Below are positions 32,340 to 45,967 of a stretch of 64,000 nt of DNA, piece after piece. Source of the stretch: Selaginella moellendorffii (taxonomy: Eukaryota > Streptophyta > Lycopodiopsida > Selaginellales > Selaginellaceae); the NCBI RefSeq assembly GCF_000143415.4, contig NW_003314347.1:172875-236874 (forward strand), in the 5' to 3' direction. The stretch's first letter is position 1, and each line of letters starts with the position of its first letter. Under the pieces are notes generated by a model. That model was not told the origin of the DNA. It saw nothing but the letters and a program-made list of their open reading frames with translations, and made no database searches. The translations under genes and the position numbers were made by a program.

Positions 32340-34209
32340 ATCTCCGAGTTACCTATAAGCTACCACACGGATCAGTGGCTCATTTAAGGACACGACCTGA
32401 GGAACAAAGTTTCGAAAGAAATAAAATACTCACATTTATATCATTTTCTTGCCAGTTGACAAAGGGATACTTGTTAACGCTCTCGCCCAACCTTTCTCTA
32501 ATATTTGCCTGAACAAATTTGAGCAGCAAGTAAACACAAAAAACTTGTTAATACCTCCAATTGTTCCTCTTCCCAGCCAAGAATTGCGTTGCTGCCAAGC
32601 GCCCGTAACATTCCTTGATAAAACACATAGGCATCCTTTTCTTCAACAACTTCTGATCCTGTGGGAAACGGGCGACTCTCCTGTACACCAAATTCTGTGA
32701 AACAGGGGAAGAAAACGACTTATCAACACACCTGACTTATATAAAGGACTCCAACAGGGGCGACGATTTCGGTGGGTAATCTGATTCCACAAAAGCGTGC
32801 TTGAAACTCCATCTCACGCTCCTGGAACAACTGTTCCATGTCTTGAACGGATGTGGAGGCATCCTTGAATGCCTCCTCTTGAAAAGAATCTCCACACCGT
32901 CTTCGCAGCTCGGAAACCTTGAAATCTCAAGCTCAGAGTCTGAACACACAAAATAGCAGAAACTCACCTACTTTTCAAATATACTGACTGACTCAGGAGT
33001 AACTCTTCCATCCCTCAACCTCACGTAGCCAAACACATCCAAGATAGAGTACCGATATTCTTTTGCAGACCACACCTGAGAAGTTTTAAGCCAATGCAGA
33101 CTTACAGAGGAAATAAATAAATAAATAAAAATCACACCTTCAAGTACAAGCGGTCAATCGGCAGCCTCTTCTGCAATCTATCCACAAAGAGCCTTGCACC
33201 CCCCAAAGAAACTTGATATACATCCTCCGGCTTGAGACTAAAACACAAACGGAGCTGTAGAGATCAGGTTCATGAAACGAACGCTTACCTCCATTTACAT
33301 TCGGCAATGACACGAGGAACCCAGGTTGCAACACCATCAATGCACCATGCTCCGCCCCTCAATGCAAACATCAGGATGTCCATGACCCATCTCTGCGTGC
33401 ATCCAGCAAACACTTAATAGTTAGCAGAAGAATCATGCATACAGTTAGCTTACCAGATTCTGTTTTTTGGAGGACGATTCATGCGCTGCATCTTTCTCGA
33501 CGTATTCGAAGCTCCCGTCAGCCTTCCTTACCTTTTCCATATACTTCGTGGAAGACTCTCGGGCAGCAATCTAAGGCTAGTTCAGTACAATAACAAAGGA
33601 AAGAAGTCTTCTTCCTTACTTGTTCACTCGCTGGCATGATGGATTTGATCCCCGTGAAAACGGCAGACATATGGGGCCTGTCTTGCAATTCGCCGTACTT
33701 GTCACCGCAGGGCTCCGCTTGGTATGCATCCTTGATCAGCCGCACAGGCTGAATCATCCTTGTGACTGCTCGCTTCATCCACGGTTTGATCGGCTGCTCG
33801 AAATCAAACTTGTCATTGGCAGGCATTCTGTGGGTGATCACTCGGATCAGCGGCTGCTGGAAGATGAAAACATCCCGGTCTGCAGAGCAAGGGCTTGCAC
33901 GAAGAAGCTTGCATGCTTGTTCCGTTGGGGACAACAAGGAAACTGGAGCCCGGGGAGACGGCTCACCGGCAGGTACCCTCGTTGCTGATGTGGCAGACGT
34001 CGCACATCCCGTATCTGCGTCACCCGATGCACCGAGAGCCCATCCGTGGTGACCGTCAAGGTGGGCTGTCTTGACGGACGTCAGAGCTTCGACTAACTCG
34101 TAGCTTGGCAAGCCGCGCAGCTGCCGCCGTAAAGCCAGTAAAGTAGAGCCTGCTTGCTGTCGCCTTCTCCTCGCTTGCGCTTCGCCGGGCTACCGTTGGC
34201 GTGCTCCAT
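32340..34209 (-). CDS. Unrecognised multi-exon gene, copy 1
   Basis: Minus-strand exons with short introns can be followed from ATG 34,209 (MEHANGSPAKRKRGEGD): to 33,620; 33,570-33,454; 33,392-33,289; 33,237-33,138; then exons around 33,076-32,970, 32,930-32,732, 32,697-32,556, 32,517-32,450 and on to about 32,350. Readable pieces include KPWMKRAVTRMIQPVRLI, RWVMDILMFALRGGAWCIDG, KPEDVYQVSLGGARLFVDRL and VSELRRRCGDSFQEEAFKD. I do not recognise the family. Compared with copy 2 there is a 10-bp deletion near 34,106 that shifts the frame, and a TAG at an exon end (about 32,972) where copy 2 has CAG. The gene may therefore be damaged, or use a later start. Confidence 0.45.
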
Positions 34210-35500
34210 CCCTTAGGGCTAAAGATCTCGCCGAGGGTTTTGTGTCGCGCAGTGTATAGTGGAACTTCTCTCTACCTTGACCCATTTTTTGGGAGCTCTT
34301 GAGACTCCATTGACGATCCACGACAATGAGGATTGTTTGCGCGCTTGGTTTCTCCACCATCTTCTACTTCTACTGATCACACCTTCCATTCAAGGTTAGT
34401 TCCTTTCTCTTTTTTTCTTTTTTTTTCATTCTTCTTTACTCTAGTGGAAGTATTTTGTGCTGTGTGTCTACAGACCAAAGCATGTGTCCGGCGAAAGTTC
34501 TTTTGAAGGTCGGCTGAGGATGAGAGTGCCTTTCACTATCTCGGCCACTCGTATCACCCCTTGGACGAACCGAGTCCGCTGGGTTTGACGCTCAAGAAGA
34601 CCCCATCTTTTCTTGATCTCGTTTCCATGACAATCAGTCAAGGTTGCGGTGAACGATGGGATAGCCAATCGATCGGGTATATTCTAAAACATTTATGACG
34701 TCACATTTAGCAAATTTAACCACGTCAGCAATGCATGACATAGATCCATAAAAAATGGTGGCTCAAACAAGCAGGAAACCTTTCGTCCAATAGACCCGTT
34801 TGCAATCCGCTTACCTGCGGCCACAAAAAGGAAACAAGAGCCAAAAGAAAACAGCATCCAAACCTTTCTGGGGTTCTACCTCCACTAACTTTATGAATGT
34901 TCTCAATAACGCTGGAAAATCCATGAGACAGCAGAACATTCCCATCTCTGATCTTTGTAGAAGCATGTTGACTATCTCCTTTTCTGCCAGAACAATCTTC
35001 TCCTGGATGAAAGTGTCCAACGGAGCAATGAGGTTCTGCTTTGCCTCTGAGTCACTGTACGTGACTGGAAGTTTTCTGATTCTAAGCTTAAGAGACCTTA
35101 TGGCGTTTCACATACTGATGGAGAGCGGTCTGCAAGTGATCAAGAAGGATACTTGACTGCTGATTTGGCTTACCTCAACAAGTCTCATCTTTGATACATC
35201 AAGAAAATTCCCAACATCATCCAGTGGCAGATTTTTGTTGAGCTTGTGCAATACAAGAAGACCAATGTAGGTGAAGGCAATGCTGATCAGGAAGGGATTG
35301 CCATGATGACTTGTGAAAATTGACAAGCACAAGAAGGGTGCTCCTCTGTTTTTAATCAACTTGGAAACAAGGCATTTCAACAGTGCAAAGGAAAAACTAA
35401 GGAGAATTTAACTTGAAGTGTGAGATGTGTTCAAAGTGTGGGCACCTAAGTATGGATAGTCCCATGAAAAAGTAATGTCAAAAGGCAAATTTGAAAGAGT
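34210..35500 (-). other. Possible exons of an unrecognised minus-strand gene
   Basis: Three minus-strand stretches look coding but are not assigned: 34,468-34,668 (AIPSFTATLTDCHGNEIKKR), 34,811-35,130 (KLRIRKLPVTYSDSEAKQNL ... FCCLMDFPALLRTFIKLVEV) and 35,160-35,340 (AFTYIGLLVLHKLNKNLPLD). The middle piece is helical and could be part of a HEAT-like or scaffold protein, but I cannot name it. A short palindromic-free promoter-like AT tract follows on the right. Confidence 0.3.
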
Positions 35501-36585
35501 GTGAATCTTCCTCCGGTGTGGCATCACATTTTAAAAGTTAACATCAAGATGATGGTGACAATGAAGTAACCAACAATTTGGATGACTCAAAAAGTAGACT
35601 TGGACACCACTAGCTGTGTTCTTTGGCTGGATTTAGCAGTAGTTAATCACTCAGCTTTTGACACTATTGAAACTTTAATAAAATTTTAATAAAACAAATT
35701 AAAAAATATTTTTAAAAATAAATTAAAAAAATTAAATAAAAAGAGAAAACATAAAATGTAAACATTAACTATATTTTAGGAATTTTTTATTTTTTATTTT
35801 TTCTTTTTTCTTTTTTGGGTTAGTGCATGGACCTGGACCTCATACAGTATAATAATATCAATATTTCTAAATCACACTCATAAGTTTTTCTTAATTTGAA
35901 AATAAAACTTATTTATTAAAACTGCATTATTATATGTTTAATTAATCTAAGTCTATGAGTGCATGGAATATGGAAAGGGAATACAGAAAATGTGCATCTC
36001 AATTAGCCCAAAAACCCTAGCTTATATACAGGAGCAAATGGTCCGGATTGAAACCAATCCAACGGCTACCAAAATCCCACCAAAATCCCACTACGCTAAT
36101 ATTAGTATACGGCATCGTAGCCATACACTTGGCCCTCACAAGTTGTAATTTATTTTTAAAGGATTTGAAATATTACATATAATTTACTATACATACTTAA
36201 TAATAATCTACTTTAATATGTAGGCTATCATATTCAAACCAGACTTTACAATAGTGTGGTTGTGTCATGAGACAGTACCATTTTACAAATACAATAAAAA
36301 TGGCTTCAAAATTATTATCCTTATTATCCAAATTAGAAAATATTAATATGGATTTTGTCTCAGTAGTAAATACCACATTTAGATTTGTATCTGTTGCAAT
36401 CTTGGTGGTCAATATGTATTAGCACTAAAAAATTCAAAATGTGAATGCATGGAATATGAAAAATGAATATAAGAAATGTATATATCAAGCTTAAAAACCC
36501 TAGCTTATATACATGAGTTAGTGGTCCTAATTAAAATCAATTCAATAGCTACTAATATTAATATATGGCATTAATATATGGCATC
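35501..36585. other. AT-rich spacer with a direct repeat
   Basis: About 75-80% AT. A block starting GCATGGAATATG and containing AAACCCTAGCTTATATACA occurs at about 35,960-36,075 and again, more diverged, at about 36,443-36,555. No gene seen. Confidence 0.5.
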
Positions 36586-37832
36586 TTGAATGGATGTGGA
36601 GGCATCCTTGAATGCCTCCTCTTGAAAAGAATCTCCACACTGTCTTTGCAGCTTGGAAACCTTGAAATCTCAAGCTCAAAGTCTGAACACACAAAATAGC
36701 AGAAATTTACCTGTTTTTCAAATAGACTGAATGACTTAGGAGTAACTCTTCCATCCCTAAACCTCACGTACACATCCAAAACAGAGTACCGATATTTTTT
36801 TGCTGACCACACCTGAGAAGTTTTAAGCCAATGCAGACTTACAGAGGAAATAAATAAATAAATAAATAAAAACCACACCTTCAAGTACAAGCAGTCAATC
36901 GGCAGCTTCTTCTGCAATCTATCCAGAAAGAGCCTTGCACCCCCCAAAGCAACTTGATATACATCCTCCAGCTTGAGACTAATACACAAACGGAGCTGTA
37001 GAGATCAGGTTCATGAAACGAACGCTTACCTCCATTTACATTCAGCAATGACACGAGGAACCCAGGCTGCAACACCATCAATGCACCATGCTCCGCCCCT
37101 CAATGCAAACATCAGGATGTCCATGACCCATCTCTGCGTGCATCCAGCAAACACTTATTAGTTAGCAGAAGATTCAGGCATACAGTTAACCTTAACCATA
37201 TTCTGTTTTTTGGAGGACGATTCGTGTGCTTCGGGCAGCAATCTAAGGCTAGTTCAGTACAATAACAAAGGAATGATGGATTTGATCCCCGTGAAAACGG
37301 CAGACATATGGGGCCTGTCTTGCAGTTCGTACTTGTCACCATAGGGCTCCGCTTGGTACGCATCCTTGGTCAGCCGCACAGGCTGAATCATCCTTGTGAC
37401 TGCTCGCTTCATCCACGGTTTGATCTGCTGCTCGAAATCAAACTTGTCATTGGCAGGCATTTTGTGGGTGATCACTCGGATCAGCGGCTGCTGGAAGATG
37501 AAAACATCCCGGTCTGCAGAGCAAGGGCTTGCACGAAGAAGCTTGCATGTTTGTTCCGTTGGGGACAACAAGGAAACTGGAGCCCGGGGAGACGGCTCAC
37601 CGGCAGGTACCCTCGTTGCTGACGTCGCACATCCCGTATCTGCGTCACCCGATGCACCGAGAGCCCATCCGTGGTGACCGTCAAGGTGGGCTGTCTTGAC
37701 GGACGTCAGAGCTTCGACGTTTGCAGAATAACTCGTAGCTTTGCAAGCCGCGCAGCTGCCGCCGTAAAGCCAGTAAAGTAGAGCCTGCTTACTGTCGCCT
37801 TCTCCTCGCTTGCGCTTGGCTGCGTGCTCCAT
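36586..37832 (-). pseudogene. Partial copy 2 of the unrecognised gene
   Basis: About 90% identical to 32,850-34,209 over several exons and introns, so it arose by DNA duplication and not retroposition. The first exon is open from ATG 37,832 for almost 190 codons (MEHAAKRKRGEGDSKQALLY ...) and lacks the 10-bp deletion of copy 1. It has lost the segment corresponding to about 33,480-33,620 of copy 1, and similarity stops at 36,586, so at least the last three exons are missing. Confidence 0.7.
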
Positions 37833-37873
37833 CCTCAACAAGCAACCTTTAACCTCGTCCTTTAGCTACTCCA

Positions 37874-38430
37874 TTTCTTAAGAATATTCATGATGCTTGG
37901 CGGCATGGCACCAATCTTTCCTACAAAACTATGTCCAGCTCCTTAGAGACAGCGAACAATCTTTGGGAGTGTGCTTCTCCAGAAGCTCGACATTGCCAAG
38001 CACCTGGCCAAGCTGCGAGTGGACGTGAATCACGATGCAGGATTCCTCGAGACATCGCCCCAGGAGTCGTGGGCAGTGGAGCTCATCGTGGTCGAGACGA
38101 AGAAGGCCAAGGTGAAGTGGAGGTGATTTGCAAACTTGCGCGTTGTGTCAAATCCAACATTGATGCTGCTTGGAGAGCCATCTGACAAGCCACGAATGGG
38201 GACATCCATATAAAACATATGCTCAACAAAACACCCTCGCAAGTTCTCACTACCACTGTGCCAAATCCTTGGGCTGCCATGACATTCAAATGCTCTTTGG
38301 ATCACATCGAATTGCAATCCTTTCCTCCACATGTCCAATCCAGAGGTTTTGTGCGAGATTTTCGAGGCTGCAGAGCTACCGCCATTGGGTTTGGAGACAC
38401 TAGTGATCGGGTGAAATATCTTGCCCATTA
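37874..38430 (+). pseudogene. Truncated copy of the isopropylmalate-synthase-like gene
   Basis: Aligns with 40,080-40,870 of the neighbouring gene, including the intron at 38,280-38,330, so it is a genomic duplicate. Frameshifts, a TGA near 38,184 and internal deletions (for example the RDGEQ active-site stretch is reduced to remnants) destroy the frame. It ends where a LINE fragment begins. Confidence 0.8.
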
Positions 38431-38529
38431 AGAAGCATGAGACCTTATGCAATGCAATGCAATTTTGATTTTGTGCTTATCTCTCCTGGACGCCCAGCAT
38501 GGGCAAACCAGACAAAGGGTGAGCGGACA

Positions 38530-39220
38530 TTGAGGCCATCAACCGCCACTTCTTGATGATGGGATTCGGGCTCTGTAACCGATTCCCATATGGACTGCTA
38601 TGCATGGACACAGGTCTCAATCCTGACAGACTCCAATTCCTTAACTACCCGTAGAGACACCACAGATCGCTGTGTATGTGCAGCAATTCAAGAACCCCAG
38701 TTACTTGCAGACAGTCATAACACAGGCTGGTGGTATGACTCTAGGCGATGGACAAAGAAACTTAACGTCGACCTGGATGCTGCAACTAGTTACCAGTGTC
38801 CTTGATAGCTTAGCATTTAAAGGCTGGCTTCATGGTGCAGATTGCAAGACAAAATTCCAATACTATCTCACCAACGTAAACATCACGGGCCTTCAGTCTA
38901 CAGCCCACTCGGGAAATGCGCTCTGCAAACGCTATCGAGATACCGACTAGAGTGCACAATCTCCATAGCGTGATCGGAGCGTGGTGACGGTCCCCCACCC
39001 CCTGGGGAGATTGGCGATGCCCAGTCTGTGAAAGCTCCCGATCGAGGACGTGGAACATGCCATCTTTCGCTGCCCAGGCTACACACGACTGTAGCTGTAC
39101 TTTCCAGAATTTACCATGTCCTTGCTTACGGAATTCCTCTCCATAGAGTCGACAGGGAACAAATCCTCGCTGACATCAGACTTCCCGTACGTATGCCCCA
39201 CTGGGTGCCACAGTGACCTA
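38530..39220 (+). pseudogene. LINE-type retrotransposon 3' fragment
   Basis: The frames read INRHFLMMGFGLCNRF, VYVQQFKNPSYLQTVITQAG and then a zinc-binding end, CPVCE ... EDVEHAIFRCPGYTRL (39,018-39,090, across a frameshift). The C-x2-C-x(n)-H-x4-C pattern with EHxxFxCPxY is characteristic of the region after the reverse transcriptase in plant LINEs. The reverse transcriptase itself is absent. A CT microsatellite follows at 39,227-39,260. Confidence 0.65.
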
Positions 39221-39224
39221 AAAA

Positions 39225-39226
<2 letters not shown>

Positions 39227-39260
<34 letters not shown>
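39227..39260 (+). repeat. (TC)n microsatellite
   Basis: Sixteen or so uninterrupted TC dinucleotides at the end of the LINE fragment. Confidence 0.95.
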
Positions 39261-39262
<2 letters not shown>

Positions 39263-40092
39263 AAAGCCACACTAATTGCTAATGACAACAACGACGACAG
39301 GTTATAGCTTTATCGAATCAGAGGGTTTATGAGGAGGACTGCAAGAATTTCCAACACAGTAGAGCAGTAGAGCTGTCCAACCTGGGTTGTTAGAAAAACT
39401 TTTGTAATGGAATTCTTAATTCTTAAATTTGAATTTGAAGCCTAAATTCTCAAGGACATTAGATCTGGGAAACTTTTGCAAAAAATTTGAAGTGGATCAT
39501 TGCCACTTGCTGTCTGGCAGCAGTTTCAAGGCCACACCTGAGCTCAGAGGGCATTGCATTGTTGATGGGCTTTTAGAGAAGGAGGCAAGAGGAAAAGATT
39601 ACTTGGCACTAAGGCTTCACAGGCGCAACCGGCAATTGCCGGAGACAACTACAAGCGCTCAGTCCCCATGATGTCTAAAACACATGACACCGTGCTCAAC
39701 AACAAGCGCCTGGGAGCCATGGCTCGCTCCTAGAATCCAGCAAGGAGCTAAACACCTCTGCCGCAGTCCCATCATTGCAACAACCAATACCATGACACGA
39801 CCTGGCAACGAAAGGGAGGGACCAGTGAAGAGCTTCCGCGTTGAAGGTCAATTGGCTCCTCTCAGTTGGGCTGAGGGAGGCCAGAATGGGTGGTGCACAG
39901 ACTCGGACAGCCACAAACCACAAAAGCATCTAAAATGAAGAAGCACATAAAATGGCTGCTCGGGAATCAACAGAAACATGAGGGGAGGAACCATTTAACT
40001 AAGAAATATTTATCTCGTCTAAAAAGCAGGAAATTGTTGACGTGCTTTTACTTTAGGTATTTACTAGTTTCCATTCCTTGAGAAGATTCACG
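39261..40092. other. Spacer upstream of the isopropylmalate-synthase-like gene
   Basis: No gene recognised. Frames at 39,429-39,671 and 39,684-39,938 are open for about 80 codons but show no family signal. The part next to 40,093 presumably holds the promoter and leader of the following gene. Confidence 0.35.
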
Positions 40093-42001
40093 ATGATGCT
40101 TGGCGGCACGGCACCAAGTCTTAGGCAGTCGAGGAGAGCTGGGATCCAGCCTCTAATCAGGAGCTCCGCAGTTGCAAATGGCCGCGCACACTCGACTCGC
40201 GAGCAACAATCTCTCCCGCAAAACTATGTACAGATCCTCGACACCACCCTGAGAGATGGCGAGCAATCTCCGGGAGTGTGCTTCTCCATCCAGCAGAAGC
40301 TCGACATCGCCGAGCGCCTGGCCAGGCTGCGAGTGGACGTGATCGACGCGGGATTCCCCGCGACATCGCCTCAGGAGTCGCGGGCAGTGGAGCTCATCGC
40401 TCGCCAGGTCGGGAGCTACAAACAAGACGAAGATCTGCATCGTGGTCGAGACGAAGAAGGTCAAGGCGAAGAACAACACGTGCCAGTGATTTGCGGACTC
40501 GCGCGCTGTGTCAAATCCGACATTGATGCTGCTTGGAGAGCCATCCGATACGCCCACAAGCCGCGAATCCTGGCCTTCATTTCCACCAGCGACATCCACA
40601 TGAAGCACAAGCTCAACAAATCGCCCTCGCAAGTTCTCGCCACCGCCGCGGAGATGGTGGCCTACGCCAAATCCCTGGGCTGCCACGACATCCAGTTCGG
40701 TGCCGAGGATTCTGGGAGGTAATTCCATTCAAATGCTCTTTCGATCACATCGAATTTCAATCCTTTCCTCCACAGATCCGATCCAGAGTTTCTGTGCGAG
40801 ATTTTCGAGGCCGTGATCGAGGCCGGAGCTACCTCCGTTGGGATTGGAGACACTGTTGGTTACTTGTTTCCATCCGAGATCGCCAGCCTCGTCAATCGAG
40901 TGAAACAGGGGACCCGGGGAATCGAGGGAATAACCGTTTCCTGTCATTGCCACAATGATCTTGGCCTCGCCACGTCCAACACGCTCGCGGTAAAAACCAA
41001 TTTTCCTGAGTTTCCCACGTTTTGTTTGTGACTCCTTTGGGTTTTGGATTGAATTAAAGGCAGCGCTTGCGGGAGCTCGCCAGCTAGAAGTTTCCATGAA
41101 TGGCATTGGAGAGCGAGCTGGAAACGCGTCACTCGAGGAGGTATGCGTGGGGAACTCTTAGACTTTGATTGATTTGGTCGGTCGACACTCGTGATCGATC
41201 GCTTTAGGTGGTGATGGCGATGAAGTGCCGCAGTAGAGATCCACTCTTGCAAGGTCTTTACACGGGGATTGAAACCAAGCACATATATCCAACAAGTCAA
41301 GCGGTAAGAGAGCTTGACGAGTTTTCTCCAAGTTTCTTGGAAGGAACTTGTGGCGTCTAAAAGTTGATGAAGATCTCTCCAAGTTTCTTGGAAGAAACTC
41401 ACTGTGGCTTGGTTTCCATGCTCCAGGTCGCAGACTACGCTGGAATGCTCGTCCAGCCAAACAAAGCCATCGTTGGAGCCAACGCGTTTGTTCACGAAAG
41501 TGGAGTCCACCAAGTATGTTTGCAAGATCCATCTCGAAACCTTCTTAGTCTTTACGTGGAAATTGTTTTGGTCAGGATGGTATTCTCAAGAACCGGGCAA
41601 CTTACGAGATTTTATCACCAAGCGATATCGGACTCGTTCAAACACACGCCGAACACATAGTCCTCGGGAAGCACAGGTTTGTGTTTCTAGAATCTTATAC
41701 ATTGTCATCTTCTTCTTCTTTCGTGTTGTAGTGGCAAGCATGCCCTCAGTGCACGTTTGACAAAGGTACTGGTGTCTCTTTCGGATCACAAAGTAGATGG
41801 TTTTGGAATTGTTTCAGCTGGGATATAATCTCGACACGGAAGCGTTAGGCGAGGTTTTCATGAGATTCAAGGCAGTGGCCCACGAGAAGAAGGTGACACT
41901 TCTACTATCTTGGCTTGGTTTCCAGATCTTATTCAGTTTTTTCATGGTAGATTGTCACAGACACAGACTTAACAGCACTGGTGGTGGGCGAAAAACTTTA
42001 A
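40093..42001 (+). CDS. 2-isopropylmalate synthase-like protein lacking the regulatory domain
   Basis: Nine exons join in frame: 40,093-40,718; 40,776-40,989; 41,060-41,140; 41,208-41,303; 41,427-41,513; 41,576-41,676; 41,732-41,765; 41,818-41,892; 41,951-42,001, giving 454 residues. The enzyme family condenses acetyl-CoA with 2-oxoisovalerate, the first step of leucine synthesis in plastids. Visible: a Ser/Arg-rich N-terminus without acidic residues (organelle transit peptide type), active-site [24 protein letters not shown], metal ligands [24 protein letters not shown] and HESGVHQ. The frame ends right after the catalytic subdomains ([14 protein letters not shown]), so the C-terminal LeuA dimer domain that binds leucine is absent, as in methylthioalkylmalate synthases. 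A polar stretch ([20 protein letters not shown]) replaces a short loop before [10 protein letters not shown] and could be a misread intron. Confidence 0.85.
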
Positions 42002-42194
42002 GCGTCGGACATACAACAAGTTGTGACTATGATTTTTGTTGGAATTCTTAATAATTTGCTGCTAGAAGAATGATAATTTATAATCACTTGCTTAACCGCT
42101 TTAACTACCTACTAATTGATAGACAACAATAATATTAGATTTAAATAAGCTCTGTACACAGTAGAAAAATATATACATAGTCAATCCACTGTCA

Positions 42195-43797
<1,603 letters not shown>

Positions 43798-43831
43798 TCA
43801 CTACAAGAAGAAACCTTAGGTCGACCCTAAC

Positions 43832-45967
43832 TTAAATACCCTGTCGGTGGGAAAAAGACGCATCCCAGCCGTTCGTTTGGACGGCGAGATCGCCACCGCG
43901 TCCGCCCGTTGGGAAGGAACGGCGGATGTGGCCCCGGGTTCTATACATGCTTGCCAAGAGCACGTATGGCGTCACAGCCCCGGGATTAAAACCCGCCACC
44001 TTCTTCGCGGCGACCTCTCCCAATTCTAGATCGTTGTGACTCAAGCAAGCTCCCAGCAAGCTCGTCCATTCCAAGGAATCGGGAAGAACAGGCATCTTTG
44101 CGATGAGATCGCTGGCGTCTCTTAGATACCCTGCGCGGCCGAGGACGTCGACCATGCAGCAGTAGTGGAGCTTTGTGGGTTTCATTTGGAAATCGCTGAT
44201 CATGGATTGGAAATTTGTCCTAGCAGCGAAAGCTTTGCCGTAATGGCTGGACGAGATCAACACCCAGATGAGTGTGATCTCGTCCAGGTTGTGTATTAAC
44301 GCCATTGCTCCAAAGAGTTGAGAGGCCTCGGTGATTTGCGCATTTTGTGTATACGCCGCAAGCATCACATTCCAAGATATTGTGTCCCTCTCTGGCATAG
44401 AATTGAAGAGTTTTTCTGCTACAGTCAGATTCCCATTCTGGGCATATGCCGAGAGCATCAAAGTCCGCGAGACAAGTGAGTGCTCAGGAATCTTACATGA
44501 CAAAAAAATAGCATCTTGGAAATGCCCTCTTAGAGTATATCCATGGATCATGGCATTCCAGGTAATAAGATTCCTCTCTGGCATCGAATCGAACAATGCC
44601 CGTGCCTCTTCTAAGCAGCCACCCTGCACGTAAGTCGATAGCATCGCGTTTATGGATACCACGTCCCTTCTAGGCATAGAATCAAACATTCGCTTTGCTT
44701 CTAGAATATCCCCTTGCTGGGCATATCCAGTCAGCAATGCTGTGGCGAGAATCAAGTCGTCCTGTGCCACATCAGCACGCATGCACTTAGCCTCTTTTAC
44801 GCTGCCATGCCTCGTGTACGCTCCAAGCATGGAAGTCCACGACACGTAATCTTGACGTGGCATCTCGTCATATAACTTCTTCGTTGCCAGCAAGTCCCCC
44901 GCCTGGGCATATACAGTCAGCATCGCTGTCCAAGACACCATATCCCTTTGTGGCATGTCATCGAAGACTTTTCTTGCCTCCGTGGCATCTCCATGCCTCG
45001 CATACACGTCCAACATGGCAGTACACGTCACCATGTCCGTCTCAGGCATGCCATCAAACATTTGCTTTGCTTCCTCCAAATGCCCGTGCTGGGCATACAC
45101 GACCAGCATGGACGTCCACGACAGCAAATCCCTCTCCGGCATGGCGCTAAAAACAGACGTGGCAATTTCCAGCTCACCATTTCGTGCCAACGCTGCCAGA
45201 ATCGTGTTCCATGTCACCAAGTCCCTCTCTTGAAACTGGGAAAATAGTCTCATCGCTTCGTGCAAATGCCCGTTCCAGGCATATGCTTCGAGCATTGCGT
45301 TGAGAGCAAAGAGGTCGTGAACAGGCATGGAATCAAACACTGCCTTGGCCTCTCGCAAATCTCCACTCTTGGCAAGCGCGACGAGCACAATCGTCCAGGT
45401 AATCACATTCCGCTGCGGCATTTCATCGATCATCGCTTTGGCCTGGGCGAGATCGCAGTTTGCGTAGAGCGAGAGCATCAAGTTCCATGACACTAGCCAC
45501 TTCCCGGGCATCCGATCAAAGAGCTCCTTCGCATCCTCCACGCTCCCGGCCCGGACGAATGCCGCCAGCATCGAATTCCAGCAGATGACATCGCGGAGTG
45601 GCATCTTCTCAAAGAGATCGCGCGCACGATCTAGATGCCCAGCACGGGCATAGGCAGAGACCATGATGTTCCAGGAGACGAGGCGCCTGGTGGGCATGGA
45701 ATCGAAGATCTTGGCCGCGTCGAGGAGGCGATTCGCGTGGAAGTAGGCAGTGAGCATGAGATCCCAGGAGAAATCGTCCCTGGCGGCGCCCATCCCTGCG
45801 AAGATCTCGTGGGCGTGATCCACACTCCCGCATCGCCCAAACATCTCGATCAGCTTGTTGGCGAGAAAGGAATCGTGGCGTGGAATCGAGATTCTCGAGC
45901 GCAGCTCCAGCGCGCGCGGGAGTGTGTTGCAAGATTGAATGAGTCCAAGGCACTCTTTCCTTTCCAT
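43832..45967 (-). CDS. PPR protein, long run of S-type repeats with E-like end
   Basis: Single-exon gene of 711 residues starting MERKECLGLIQSCNTLPRAL. After an N-terminal repeat (LANKLIEMFGRCGSVDHA) come about 16 consecutive 31-residue repeats of the S type (SWNIMVSAYARAGHLDRARD, LFEKMPLRDV and so on), then a MVDVLGRAGYLRDA repeat and the E1-like WTSLLGACLSHNDLELGEVA ... VLLASMYRTRG. The last 25 residues (PTGGRGGDLAVQTNGWD) do not fit the family, and no DYW deaminase follows. Either the gene lost its C-terminus or the protein recruits a partner deaminase. PPR proteins of this class bind organelle RNA base by base and guide C-to-U editing, which is very abundant in Selaginella. A partial copy is at 57.7 kb. 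Confidence 0.9.
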   Translation of the reverse strand: MERKECLGLIQSCNTLPRALELRSRISIPRHDSFLANKLIEMFGRCGSVDHAHEIFAGMGAARDDFSWDLMLTAYFHANRLLDAAKIFDSMPTRRLVSWNIMVSAYARAGHLDRARDLFEKMPLRDVICWNSMLAAFVRAGSVEDAKELFDRMPGKWLVSWNLMLSLYANCDLAQAKAMIDEMPQRNVITWTIVLVALAKSGDLREAKAVFDSMPVHDLFALNAMLEAYAWNGHLHEAMRLFSQFQERDLVTWNTILAALARNGELEIATSVFSAMPERDLLSWTSMLVVYAQHGHLEEAKQMFDGMPETDMVTCTAMLDVYARHGDATEARKVFDDMPQRDMVSWTAMLTVYAQAGDLLATKKLYDEMPRQDYVSWTSMLGAYTRHGSVKEAKCMRADVAQDDLILATALLTGYAQQGDILEAKRMFDSMPRRDVVSINAMLSTYVQGGCLEEARALFDSMPERNLITWNAMIHGYTLRGHFQDAIFLSCKIPEHSLVSRTLMLSAYAQNGNLTVAEKLFNSMPERDTISWNVMLAAYTQNAQITEASQLFGAMALIHNLDEITLIWVLISSSHYGKAFAARTNFQSMISDFQMKPTKLHYCCMVDVLGRAGYLRDASDLIAKMPVLPDSLEWTSLLGACLSHNDLELGEVAAKKVAGFNPGAVTPYVLLASMYRTRGHIRRSFPTGGRGGDLAVQTNGWDASFSHRQGI

